DNA of 64,000 nt, taken from Isoetes taiwanensis (lineage: Eukaryota; Streptophyta; Lycopodiopsida; Isoetales; Isoetaceae). Both the position numbers and the translations under genes were made by a program. Position 1 is the first letter of the stretch. Each line of letters starts with the position of its first letter. The notes under the pieces were generated by a model. It ran no database searches, was not told the DNA's origin, and saw nothing but the letters and a program-made list of their open reading frames with translations. The stretch lies in NCBI GenBank assembly GCA_021234155.1, contig JAJEKV010000002.1, forward strand, positions 37,051,107 to 37,115,106, written 5' to 3'. Below are positions 23,555 through 35,483 of this stretch, in pieces.

Positions 23555-24300
23555 CGTTCATTTCTTCAACGGTGCCGTTCAAGTTTACATGATACAGTTT
23601 TATGTTCGCGAAAGCCTATTCAAACGATCCACACTTTCTTGAACGGTGTCGTTCGAGTTTTCACGATACATATTTATGTTCGAATAAGCCTATTCAATCC
23701 GTCCACAATTTCTTGAACGGTGCCGTTCCAAATTTGAATGCAGAGTTTCCTGTGCTAATTAGCCTATTCGATCTGTCCAGAATTTCTTGAACGGTACCGT
23801 TCCAGTTTTGATTGCAGAGTTTCCTGTTCAAATTAGCCTATTCAATCTATCTAGAATTTCTTGAATGGTACTGTTCGAGATTTCATTGTATAGTCTTGTG
23901 TTGGAATTAGCCTATTCAATCTTTCCATAATTTCTTGAACGGTACCGTTCGAGTTTTCATTGCATAGTCTTTTGTTCGAATTAGCCTATTCAATCTGTCC
24001 ACAAATTCCTGAACTATACCGTTCGAGTTTTCATTGCAGAGTCTTGTGTTCGAATTAGCCTATTCAATCTATCCTCAAATTCCTGAACGGTACCGTTCGA
24101 GTTTTCATTGCAGAGTTTCCAGTCCGAATTAGCCTATTCAATCTATCCTGAATTTGTTGAACGGTACTGTTCGACTTTTCATTGCAAAGTTTTGTGTTCG
24201 AATTATCAGATCCAATGTATCGACATATTCTTGAATGGTGCCGTTGAAGTTTTCATTGCTGAGTTTTATGGTCGACATTATCTTAAACGGTGCCGTTCAC
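23555..24300. repeat. Minisatellite of about 75 bp, core GAACGGTACCGTTC
   Basis: About ten to eleven copies, cores near 23567, 23641, 23716, 23790, 23865, 23938, 24013, 24087, 24160, 24233 and 24285. Each has the palindrome AACGGTACCGTT (variants GTGCC, GTACT), then AATTAGCCTATTCAATC. The array lies between the 5' end of the minus-strand MULE gene and the plus-strand gene at 24.4 kb. It may sit inside that gene's first intron, since an AG acceptor (TTGTTGCAG) follows at about 24390. Confidence 0.9.
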
Positions 24301-24390
24301 GAATTTCCAGTTTAAATTCTGATTTTGACTGAGAATTTTTCTGCATTCCTGATGTATTTTTTTTTCCTGATGACTTCAATGTTGTTGCAG

Positions 24391-26945
24391 TTGAAGGTTA
24401 TGTACTTCACCTGCAAGAATCTTGATTACAAAGGTCTCGTCTTTGAGCGCATGAGAACTCCACCAAGAAAGCCTCGAAAATAAAGGACAACAACAACAAA
24501 CTCTGGAGACAGTTCTCAATCTCTGACTATCGCCCAATCGGATTCTATTATTACTGACAGAAAGATGACTTCAGAGGCTACTGATGTTGGCATAGATATG
24601 GCCTCCCATAGTACTAACTATGATGCCGTAGATGCTACTGAACCTCATCTTCATGTGGCTACTCCCCATAATTGTGAAATTCAGGAAGATGATAATGTGA
24701 TAAACTCGGATGAAGGTAAAGGAGAAACCATTGATGTCATGCAACAACAAGGAGGGGATAGTGTTGGGGCCACACAACAATGTGAAGGAGACAATAATGA
24801 GCTACCAGCTTCATTCATTGTTAATCAAGTATCACAGATATTAAAGGAGCTGGAGATTAACAGGGAATCTCCTCCACCCCTTATTCCATTATGCAGAATA
24901 CAAATACATGAGGCTGTGAGAATGGTTACACCAAACTGCCGACAGCTGCGTGATACTCTACAAAGAGATGGTTATATTATGCAAAAGGGACAATTCATAT
25001 TGTCTATAAAGGGACCTAAGGGTAAAGAGACTCCTGTTACCGAGGAATTGATCAGTTCTTGGGATGACAATTGGCAAGTGGAGAACGAAAACTTTGAGCA
25101 GGACCTTTCCAATAATCCGCATTGGTCTGATCATCAGGTAAAATGTTCTTGTGCTAGGATGGGAACCATCGTACCAATGCATGGATGCAGGAAATTTCTG
25201 AGAGATACACATATGCCCCGAACATGCACATCGGAGTTCAAGCAACCTTTGTGGAGGTCGATAGAAAAAGAGAGGCTGAACTCATAACCGCAATGAGAAG
25301 AATTAATGAGTAAGTTAAGAATTGGAACTAGTCATCATTCATTTCCCATTACTTGTACTAAATGAATGCTTTTTCCATGTAGACTTAACGAAAAAGGAGT
25401 TGTACGAGAGACACTTAAGGATATTTTGTATGCAGTGCACAAGGTGGCAACCAGAGACTTGAGAATGTTTACCAAAGAAGTGACAGAAGAAGAAATAGCA
25501 AAAGCTAGAGCAAAAGAAGTGAAAGTCCTAGGAGAGGGACCTTGGTACCCTCTGACTAGATTCATGCTAGCACAAATCTTACACAAAGTAAGTTATATCT
25601 GACACTCAAATAATTTATTGATTGTTGTGGGAACTGACAGCAACTATGTGCAGGCTAATATTGAAAATGATATTGAATTGTTGCTGAAGGTCCACACACA
25701 GAAAATGCCAGAATTAAAAGCACGAGAAAAATCCGAAGGAAGTTAGAAGAAGATGGACAAACAAGCTGCATAAGTACTTGGCAATTGTTTGCCCTAGCTT
25801 GGGACCCACATTGGTTAAGGCAGTAACCTCCAAAGATGTGAGCACAAAAGATTTTAAGCTGACACTAGAGAAGTTGTATGATATGGCCAAGGCAACAATA
25901 GATAATGATGTTAGAAACAATTGGATATTGCTAATCATAACTGAGTCAAACCTGTTGAATAGCTATAGAATGCCAGGGATTTCTATGAATGGATTAAAAA
26001 AGAAACTTGGTTTGAGCATTTACTGAAAAAAAGCAATGAACTTCTAACTGCCATACAAGAGGATGAACCTGAATTTGTCCATTTGGAGAACACCACAGAA
26101 ACTGTTCATACCTAGTTCCGTTACATGAAAATGGAGTACAGGAAAAAAATATTCGTGAACAATGAAAAGCACATCCCACACTGTTGATTACGATAATGCT
26201 CATGATCTTCTCAATTGTGCTAAAAGAACGGTCTTCAGGTAATCCAGCATAGAATCTTGTTGAGCTACATTCAAGACTTTTTTTTTTTTTTTTTTTGAAG
26301 AACTGTGTTAGCAATATATTAAAAGAATGGTAATGTTACAAAGCAAGTGAGGAGGAAGGAGAACTGCCCCAAAGAGACAGTGATACCTCGACACTCCACA
26401 ACAACTGCAACTCTACTGCTGTACAAACTGACCATCACCATCTACCACACCCAAGAAGTCCCGCCAAATGGAAAACTTCCGCTCTACTAATCCCGGGAAC
26501 ACCAAAAAGCATTCAAGACTTATTGCTTCACTAACAGTTATTATTTATTGGCAATTCCAGGTACATCAAGCATGCTATTCAGACAAAATACGTGGACAAA
26601 CTACCAAGTGTTGTCTTGCTGATGATCAAGGATGGATGTACTCAGATAATCTCAACATGAGATTCAATACAAGGTTAGTAGAATTTGAAATTGAGGAGTG
26701 TCCCTGGTGGTTAGCTTTTCCAGAAAGTGAGTATCCAAAGGAAGAGAAGGATAGATGGGCAGTATGTTCTCAAACAGATATAGACTCAAATAAGCCATCA
26801 AATTCTAAAGATGTATCAAGTCCAGAGATGGAAAATCCAAAAAGAAAATGCAAGGAGAAGTTAAAAAAAAAAACAAAAAAAGTAGACGTGAAATTCTCAT
26901 TTCAGGATGATCAGCTTTCCCTAAAGGGAGGTGGAAAAGATGAAC
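24391..26945 (+). CDS. Unrecognised multi-exon gene of TE-A, interrupted by two LINE insertions
   Basis: Plus-strand coding pieces include KVMYFTCKNLDYKGLVFERM (24397 on), the ORF 24565-25138 (MTSEATDVGIDMASH...HWSDHQ, donor GTAAAA), then about 25191-25315 in another frame (GVQATFVEVDRKREAELITA), 25382-25590 (ETLKDILYAVHKVATRDL), 25778-26026 and 26530-26940 (QTTKCCLADDQGWMYSDNL). Boundaries are inferred and a stop at 24480 interrupts the first piece. The N-terminal part is acidic and Gln-rich. I recognise no domain. It is divergent from the MULE gene and ends where a LINE has inserted. It may have continued into the methyltransferase-like pieces at 35.5-40.2 kb. Confidence 0.4.
26280..26509 (-). 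mobile_element. 5'-truncated LINE 3' end, 230 bp, with 12-bp target duplication
   Basis: A T-run at about 26280-26297 (poly(A) on the minus strand) precedes about 210 bp of LINE-like 3' sequence. CATTCAAGACTT occurs on both sides, at 26268-26279 and 26510-26521. This is a classic target-primed insertion inside the unrecognised TE-A gene. Confidence 0.9.
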
Positions 26946-27020
26946 GTTGGGGCGCCTACTGCTCGCGCCTTCCTTCACCGACCCAACTTTCCAAGGATTT
27001 GCAAAGAACTCTATAGCCCT

Positions 27021-27408
27021 GATGGATGAGGCCTTGTTAGATGCTGTTCTCCAGGGGTTGGGGTTCCCTCAAATTCCTTGGGATCATCAAGATTCGGTGT
27101 TGATAATTGAAAATTTGATCAGATTAGCCTTTGAAACAAGATCCAGAGTCGGTTTTTGCAGAATTAGTTTTAACTTCTTCTATCTGTGCATCCTCTGTTT
27201 TGACAGGGAAGGATCCATAAGGGTTGCCACACATAATTCACAGCCTTTCCTGGGAAACAATTTCGAAAGAAACCTCTTTCTTATGAACTGTCCAGTGGAT
27301 TTTGGGGTTGAGTCAATTTACCATTGGGCCACTTTCTTTGATATGGAACCAGCAAGAACTATTCCAGATATCGATACAGTGGTTTGGAGGTTTTCTATAG
27401 CTAATTAG
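27021..27408 (+). CDS. Short ORF in the LINE 5' region, unknown
   Basis: An open frame starting MDEALLDAVLQGLGFPQIPW and ending RFSIAN, 129 aa, lies upstream of ORF1 and downstream of the presumed LINE start. I recognise no domain. It could be an upstream ORF of the LINE or a chance open stretch. Confidence 0.3.
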
Positions 27409-27650
27409 AATCCCTGTCAGTTTTGGGATTCTGTGCTGTGGTACAGAGAATTTCAGTAAAAAGGTGTCCTTTGGCTTTCTATTGCTTCTTAGATTTTTTA
27501 GGATTTTTTATGTCCTTTTCTGGTAATGTCCTTCTTGTCCCTCTCCTCGGGGTCTGTGTAGAGGATGCAGTAGGCCCTCCATAAATCTTTCCTCCTTAGT
27601 GCGCTCCCTCCGTCTCTGTTCTTGTCTTGTCCCGCTTCTTCTCCGGTGCC

Positions 27651-29125
27651 ATGAAGCCGAAAGCCACCACAGAGAAACCGAAGGCGGGAAGCTCCTCTTC
27701 GGCAAGGATTCCCTATGAGTATAAGGATATGGACCCCATTTTGGTGATCAATTACTGGGATCAAATCTTTGTGCTTGATAGCAAGAAAGATCAAACATGG
27801 GTTAAGATGAAAGAGCTTAAGGCTGCATTTGATATTATCCGGGAACAACAGGAGGCCGCTGCGGTATGTATGGGAATTCAGAAAGAGGGTCAGATCATAG
27901 TGTGCAGGTTGGAAATGCAAAGGCTAGAAAATCAGTATGCCGAGGGAAAGGCTAGTGACAGAGATCTTGTATGGCAGATGCTTCAGAAATTACAGGAAAT
28001 GGACCTCCTCCTCTATCAATTGATCAGGATTAAAACAGGTCATTCCAAAGAAGATTGTTGCAGCCTCAAGAATCAGATCTTTAGGAGATCAATGACGGAA
28101 ATGCTGCAACCAGCAAAGAACCTGGCTGAAGAGTTAGAGGATTTGGGATGGAAATCTAAGGCTTCCTTCAGATTGGTCAAAATCTGGGAGGAGGCAGATG
28201 ATCATGTCATTGAAAATTTTCGGAAGGAGTTCAAAAGCAAACTGCAAATTTTTGCCAACGATACTCTTAAGGATGTGGAAATGGAATATACCGCATACCA
28301 GTACCCCCTTGAAGTGACCAACAAATGTGAGATACAGGACAGCAATGGCTATTTCCATCCGATTGAAGCAGGCAATTGCGAGTGTACCAACTGTAACATG
28401 CTCTCAAGAAAGAACCTGGACAAGAATAGAACGAAAATTTCTGATCAAGTGCTGAAGTCCTCGGTTCCAGTTATGGGCAAGTACGACAAGATCAATGTAA
28501 ATCTTATAAGAATGTTTTGCTTTCAAATTCCTCTGATTCTAGTACTGTCTCTAATGAGGAGGTAAAGATCTTCTTGATTTGGATGCTATTAATGATAATT
28601 CTGCTATTATTAGAAACTCTAAGCATGGTATTCTGATCCACTTCCCCCAGAAAAATCCATTCTATTCTTGGTATGATGGTGTATTTGATAAAATGGGACC
28701 CGACTTATGTCCCTGGCGATTTTTCGACAGTTGCCACTACCACATGGATTTCCAGTACTAATCTTCCTCCTGGATTTTGGACTACTTCTCATTTGAATGC
28801 CATTGCAAGTAAATTGGGAGAGGTCATCCAGATTTCTATCCCTCAAACCAATATTCCGGCAGTTTGTATTCAGAAGAAAATCCATTCTCCCTAGATGGAT
28901 AAAATTCCCTGCAAAATTAGCAGCTCTAAAATTATTGATCTCCAAATATCCTATTCTAAAGAGCCTGTGGCTAAGTTTCAGAGGGAGCCAATAAATAATA
29001 AGGGTAAAGAGAAAGTTAAGGATAAAATCCCCAATCAAGGGAATCAAGTTTGGAGACCCAAAAGCAGAGTTGTAGAAGAAAAAGGGGAAGGAATTGATAG
29101 TAACAAGGAAATTATGGTCATTTAA
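27651..29125 (+). pseudogene. LINE ORF1 (RNA-binding, DUF4283-like), frameshifted
   Basis: It starts MKPKATTEKPKAGSSSSARI with a helical segment (residues about 50-200) and a short Cys motif GNCECTNC. After about 28560 the frame changes twice. It then continues through NSKHGILIHFPQKNPFYSWY and TTWISSTNLPPGFWTTSHLN, which match the plant LINE ORF1 pattern of an RNA-binding domain followed by a basic, linker-like tail. ORF1 proteins coat LINE RNA. Stops near 28565, 28894 and 29123 show it is inactive. Confidence 0.7.
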
Positions 29126-29465
29126 GACCCTACTCCTCTTCCTTTTCCTACCCCTACTCCTATTCAGGGGATCGATCAGGAAGGCAGTATTATTTTTCAA
29201 TTTCCTCCCAAGCTTCTCATTTGTATTGATCCTGCTAACTTCATGGTTTCTTTTATAAGCACTAGTGCACAGGTGGTTCCCAACACTATGTCTAGGTTCA
29301 TAAATGAAGACTCTGAAAATTCTGATCAGGACTTGGATCATGATCAACTTCAGAATTTGGAATGGAACCTTGTTACAAGAGGAAGAAGAAGGAAAAAGGA
29401 AATGAGAAACATAAGATCATGGGGCCACCTAGAAGGTCCCCAAGGAAGACTAAGCCCCCAGTTAA

Positions 29466-32103
29466 ATGGATATAAATCTCAAGAGTATCACTTGGAACTT
29501 GCAGGGCATTAACTCTAATCTGAAAAGAGGAAGGGTGAAGGTTTGTCTTATTTCTATGAATTTAGATTTCATTTTCTTTCAAGAGCACAAGATCCATGAT
29601 GATAGTATAGATAATATAATTAGAGAGGTTTTGCCTACTAACTTCAATCATTGGTCTCTCAAAGCAAATAACTCTTCGGCAGGTATATCCATTGCTTGGC
29701 ACAATAGGATTAATCTGTGTGACATTCAGATGATGCACGATGGTAGTAAGAGGTGGCAGATTTTACATGGCAATATAGGGAATAATAGGATTGCTCTAGT
29801 GAACATTTACGCTTATCATCAGCCGGTTGAAAGGGCTCAGCTTTGGAATATTATTAACAACAGCTTGAATAGTATCCCTTATGATGAGATTATAGTGGGG
29901 GGAGACTTTAATATGGTTACACATGATTATATGAGGAGTGCAAATTTCAGGGCCCTTAATGGGGATGAGAATGATAAGTGGATGACTTTACTCACAAGCC
30001 ACCATTTAAATATGGCAAGAGTGGTCCCTCACTCCTACAGTTGGAACGATCACAGAGTCCAGCCAATCTGTTGTCTTCATGATAGGTTCTACCTTAGTGA
30101 ATCCTTATGGAACAGCAGCTCTAGGGTCTCCAATCTCTCAAATTACACTATCTCTGATCACTATCCTCAGCTTATTAATATTAATGCCAACAATAATCAG
30201 AGGAAGAGGAACTCCTATTTTAAACTAAATACTAATCTGCTGGATCAAGAGGATTTTCTCACTAAGTTAGCTCAGGTTTTGGATCAGGAAGACAAGCCCA
30301 GTAATGATATCGGATGGATGGATTGGTGGGTAAGGACCTCTAAGAACATAAAGAGCTGGTTAAAAGTATGGGGTAAGGAGATCTACCAGAAAGAGACTAC
30401 TCACCTGCAAAATTTGAGAAATCAGTATGAGACAGCTCAAGGCCAGAATAAGGAAGATCTTAAGATTCTAATTGAAAGGGAAGAGATCAGGATTGCCAAA
30501 GGATGGAAGATTAAAGCGAAAGTCAAGGAGCTTATGGAAGATGAGAGGGCTAATTCCAAGTATTTTTTCATTAAGGCCAAAGGAAGGATCAAGAAAAATC
30601 ACATTTATAGTGTCCTTTGGGAGGGAAATAACATTGATGAAGACAAACAACTTAAAGAAGCTGCTAAAGAGCACTTTGTCAGAATTATGGGTACCATTAG
30701 GGACACCAGCTCTCAGGACATAAACAATTTCATTGATATTCAGGCCAGAGTTACTAATGCCATGAACAACAGCCTGTCAAGACCTTTCAACAATGATGAG
30801 ATTTTTAAAGTGCTCAATGATATAGAGAATGGCAAAACTCCTGGGCCAGATGGCCTCCCTACTGAATTCTTCAAGAATGCATGGGGGCTTTTGGGTAATT
30901 TTATGGTTTCCATTGCTAATGAATTCTTATTAACCAAAAGGTTGGATTTCAGGATCAATACTAGCCTTATTGCTCTCATTCCTAAAAATGATATGCCTAT
31001 TTCCTTTTCAGATTATAGGCCTATCTCACTTTCCAATGTGGTCTATAAGCTCATTTCAGGTTCAATTGCAGCTAGAGTCAAGCCTATTCTTGATGAAATC
31101 ATACTCAAAGTGCTTATTTGAAAGGGAGATCTATACATCTTGGACAATGTTGCAGCAACATCTTTGGGGATCAGTTGGGCCAAGGAATCCAACCAAAACA
31201 TAGGGCTTCTGAAATTGGACATCACCAAAGCCTTCGACACAGTAAGCTGGAAATTTTTGCAAAAGTGCTGCCAGAGTCTAGGATTCTCGGAAGAGGTAAT
31301 TTCTATTTTCATGGCTATTCTGAAAAACTCAAGGTCGGCTGTCCTAATCAATGGAGAGTGCAGTCCTTTCTTTGACATCAAAAGAGGAGTTAAGCAAGGA
31401 TGCCCTCTGGCCCCCTTCTTGTTTCTAATTGTCATGGAAGGTCTGCACAGTAACTTCCAAAAGCTTAGGAATCTCAATGAGATTAAAGGGCTCAAACTCC
31501 CCCCTAATCAAGAGATGGAGGATACTTTTCTTTTTATGGATCTGGACAATCAATCTATTCAAAACTACACAGCAGATTCTTGAGGACTTCGGAAGATGTT
31601 CAGGCTGTAATATCAATCCGACCAAGACAAAGCTAATTTCAAGGGATCAGACTAAGGAGGAGCAAGCAGCTTTATCTCTTGGATGTATGTATCTCTCTCC
31701 TACCACCAAAACCAAGATCTTGGGGATCCCTTATGCTATTAGGGTGAACGCGAGCGATCTGTGGGGAGACCTCTTGGATAAATTCTACAGGAAGGTGGAT
31801 TCTCTCAACTCTAAATTTCTTTCTAAGAATGGTAGGGCTATTCTTGCAAATTCTGTCATTTCCTCTTCTCAGGTTTATCAGTCATCCATTATCATGGCCC
31901 CTAAAAAGGTCTACTCTAAAATGCAAAGTATTATTGGTAGATTCATTGCAGGAGGAACTAACAGAAGATGTTGGATCCCAGTCTCCATGAATGAGTGTTG
32001 TAAAATCAAAAGCATGGGAGGATTGGGAGTTATTAATATCGAGAAGCAAGCAACTGCTTTAGCAGCAAAATACTTTATACAGGGCTTGTACAGATCAGAT
32101 TAA
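29466..32103 (+). pseudogene. LINE ORF2: endonuclease and reverse transcriptase, inactivated
   Basis: It starts near MDINLKSITWNLQGINSNLK with an AP-type endonuclease (FFQEHKI, IIVGGDFNMVTHD, ISDHYPQL). RT follows (GKTPGPDGLPTEFF, SDYRPISLSNVVYKLIS, LLKLDITKAFDTVSW, GVKQGCPLAPFLFLIVMEGL). A frameshift and stop lie at 31119-31121. Compared with the related element at 62.4-63.9 kb, the stretch holding the catalytic FADD box is deleted: EMEDTFLF stands where that copy has HFADDTFIL. The thumb region (ILGIPYAIRVNASDLWGDLL) is in another frame, ending at 32103. Clearly dead. Confidence 0.85.
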
Positions 32104-32238
32104 CCATTCGGTCAAAGCTCTGATCAAGCATTATATTGGGAGATGCCATCCCTTCGGGTGGAGAGGGCTTAAGATGCATCTCCCTTTCAGTATTTTCTTT
32201 CCTTTCACCATCCCGAACTCCATCCCTCTGACTATTAA

Positions 32239-34888
32239 CACTAGAGTTGTCCACTGAACCATCTGCGGTCCATGGACTAAAATTGGTCCATCGTACCTCT
32301 GCCACTTAAACCCATATATCTAGAGATGAACTTCTCCATTTTGCAATCTACCACCACCTTTTGAATCTTCACTTGATTCTTTATGATCTACAAGAATTTC
32401 ATGACCAATGGATTCACCCATATCTTGTGGTGATTGTCCAAACCTCATACAATTTAGTAGTTTTTGTACTAGTCCAGAACTGCATTCTTCGTGTTTTCTA
32501 GCACAAAGGGGTCCAAACCTTGCCAAAATCAAAAGCAAATGATTTTTTATGATAAAACATATTAATTTGCATGTTCTCAAGTTTTTTCACTATTATATGA
32601 CATTAGATGAAGTCGCCATACCCAATTTTGCTCAAAAGGGTTGTTTGAGGGTATGAATTATTTCTCTCTTATTATTACAAGTTTTGGCCTAATTCTTGTG
32701 GCCATAAGTTGTTGAATGTAAGAGCTATAGTCCGATATTTTTTTGAAGCATTCATAAGTTATAATGATTTCAATATTGACTAAAGAATCTCTTATATAGA
32801 ATTCAGGACAAAAATAAATCTAAAATGATTTAATAAAACTCATATATCATCTTTAGAAGGTAACTAAAGATGCATACTATGCACTACACTTATATCTACA
32901 TAGATTATAACTTTATCAACCTATATCTAGTAGCTAATCATCCATTCTCTACATTTGGTTGTGTTTGTGACCACACGGTATTAGAGTTTAAGTATGCCAA
33001 TTGTACATATAAGTTCATCTTTTAGGAAATACTATATTTTTAATGAATGAAAGCCTTCATTGACAACATAGATCTCAAATTTCATGTCAAAATGACATAG
33101 TAGTCGCAAGATTTAAATATAAATATCCATGAACCATTAATGGTCAATACTTAGACTTGTCAAAATTTGAATTATTTAATCAAGATAACACTCTTTTTCA
33201 ACTCACATATGATAACACATGTGCATAGAGGTTCTTGATGTCATATGTTGCAAAAAACACAAAGAAATTTACTTCTCTCTTGCTATCATAAACTTACTAC
33301 TGTGTCTGCTAGAAGTATTATAGGTTAAGTATGATAATAATGCATGTAGATCATCTTTCATGATATGAGCTATATTTTTTTATGGATGCAAGCTTTCCTT
33401 GGTAATATAGATCTCTAGTTTCATGTTAAAATAATTCGCTATATGCAAGAGTTGAATACAAATGGTCGTTGACTATTTATGGTCCATAATTAAACAAATT
33501 GATATATAATCTCATCTCTCTAAATATTATAAATAACCATATTTATTATTCATTTGTCATCTATACAATGATAATGATGAATTCTTATCTTCTATAGCAT
33601 AAGGGATGAGTAGAAAACCTCATAGATTCAATTTGCTTATGACTCAAGATTACACCTAATGAGGCAATTCCACAACCAACTAATATTATCAATCAGAGTA
33701 CTATGCATGTGTCTTATGTTCTGAAATTAAGATCAATATGGATTAAGATGGTGATGACACTCTTGGTTTTATAATGGGCCTAAGCCATTTGGACCAGTAA
33801 TAGTCGCAGACATAGCAGATTATCTTTATTTTTTTACAATAATAGCATTTAATAATATTCCTTCTTTCTTATTGCATTGGTATTGCAACTTGTTATATTT
33901 TAAGAATATAACTTTTGAAGGTCATAACTCCAAACATAAGCTTCAAAATTCATGAAAGACGTAATTTAGTAGATAATTTGAAGTTGATGCTAAAATGCTT
34001 AATCCAAACAACAAAATGTGTATTACATATTTTTAATGAATAGAGTAACTCATGAACTACTCATTTTCAAAAAATTCATGTTGCAATCGATTAACATGAG
34101 GACCTTCTTGAATTTTAAACAAACTGTGGACCAATAATGGTCTCAGGACAGAAATCTTTCTTGATTTTCTTAGAACAAGTGCTATGCTCGTTTTGTGTGC
34201 TTTTTTTTTGCATTTGTCTCATATTGTTATAAGCTTTCATATTATGATTTTTTGAAGGACAAACTTGAATTATTCTTCTTTTTCTTCTTCAATATAGACA
34301 TAAATTATTAGTCGATCGTATTAAAAATTGTATGAAAAAACCAAAACATAGAAATCAAGACCAATAAACATTTTTCTAGGATGAAACAACTTGTTTACTA
34401 CTTATATTCCAAATTCCAAGCCAAAATTCATTTATTGGAAAAAATTAGAGATTTGATTCGAGAACAGCCTTCTGGGAGCAATTATTGGTCCATAGAAGAC
34501 AGAATATAGTTTTGACCCTGTCATGTTCAAAGAACTCTATCTTCCTTCTCATACCTCGGAATGAGGTGCAGTTTTTTGTATTATATTCTCTAACTTGCAT
34601 AGAAAAATAAGAAAATACTGAAAAAATTCAAAAAAATCATTTTATTAAGACAGTTTTGCCTTATGTAAACATAAGGCAGTCTTGGCATGACCCCCTTGGA
34701 TTCACATAAGCATAACTTCCAAGAATGGAGGTAGATAGATTTTTAAGTATTTTTTATATGGAATATGGCTGCCATATATGAACTTCTAGGAAGGATTTTG
34801 TTGAATTTTGAGCCATTGATTTTATATGAATTTTGAAGTGAACAGTGCAAATGCACCATTTTTTGTGCATTGCCTGACAACTCTAGTG
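32239..34888. mobile_element. Non-autonomous TIR DNA transposon, 2650 bp, CACTA-like ends, TTAA target duplication
   Basis: The 13-bp perfect terminal inverted repeats are CACTAGAGTTGTC (32239-32251) and GACAACTCTAGTG (34876-34888), flanked by TTAA at 32235-32238 and 34889-34892. Removing the insert plus one TTAA aligns the LINE ORF2 to the 61-kb LINE without gaps across FTIPN/FTVPR to KKW. No transposase is encoded. Inside are several GGACCAATAATGGTC-like motifs (near 32262, 33132, 33468, 33793, 34130, 34484). The CACTA-type end is seen; a 4-bp TTAA target is atypical for CACTA and recalls piggyBac, so the superfamily is open. Confidence 0.8.
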
Positions 34889-35230
34889 TTAAGAAGTGGA
34901 TCAGGGCATGGTTCAAGGTTAAAAGCATGTATACTTGGAAGGAAGGCCTTTCTCAGGATCAACCTATCTTCTGGAGTCCATCTCTTATTCTTGATGATCC
35001 CAATACATGCTTGGCCTCTCATTTCCCTGCCCTTACTAAGCAATGGACTAACAGGGGAATTGTGTTTATTAGGGATATTATCAACGGTTTCGACTATCAC
35101 AGCTCGGTTTTAAGTGATCTAGGAGAGGAGTCTGAGACCCTGTTTAATAGTATTACCCAGAGACTTGCCAGTGGACAGTGGCACCATTCAGGAGATTCGT
35201 GGCACATAAACGGGTTCAAAGGATCTAAGT
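34889..35230 (+). pseudogene. LINE ORF2, continuation after the TIR transposon
   Basis: KKWIRAWFKVKSMYTWKEGL, then DQPIFWSPSL and FIRDIINGFDYHSSVLSDLG match the same region of the 61-kb LINE (KKWIKAWNSVRGVFDWKEGL). Similarity is lost near 35230, before the zf-RVT motif, so the LINE 3' end has been deleted or replaced. Confidence 0.8.
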
Positions 35231-35330
35231 TCAAAAGCATCTTAAGAGAGATGCGTCAGATGCGACACATCGAAAGCATCTAAAGCATCGAAGCATCTAA
35301 GTTTTAAGATGCGGTTAAGATGCGTTTGAA
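35231..35330. repeat. Cluster of GCATCT/AGATGC strings
   Basis: AAGCATCTTAAGAGAGATGCG, and several AGCATCTAA and AAGATGCGGTTAAGATGCG strings in both orientations, stand exactly where LINE similarity ends. This may be the end of another transposon or a rearrangement scar. I found no partner end. Confidence 0.4.
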
Positions 35331-35483
35331 AAAAATTTAAATTGTCGAAAAATACCTTCGCTTTATTGGAGCCTTAAATACCTTTGATCTATAGAGACTT
35401 TTAGAATTAAAATACAGAATGTTTATGAATAATAGAAGAGAAAACTATTACAGATCTTGTTGTTACAGGTTTCTTGGTACAGA

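Larger units (their letters stand above)
26946..32234 (+). mobile_element. L1-clade LINE, left part
   Basis: A non-LTR element with 5' region, ORF1 and ORF2 in plus orientation, related to the element at 60.7-64 kb. It interrupts the unrecognised TE-A gene near 26946. It is itself interrupted at 32235 by a 2.65-kb TIR transposon and resumes at 34889. Its 3' end, with the zinc finger and poly(A), is missing: coding similarity stops near 35230. Confidence 0.85.
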
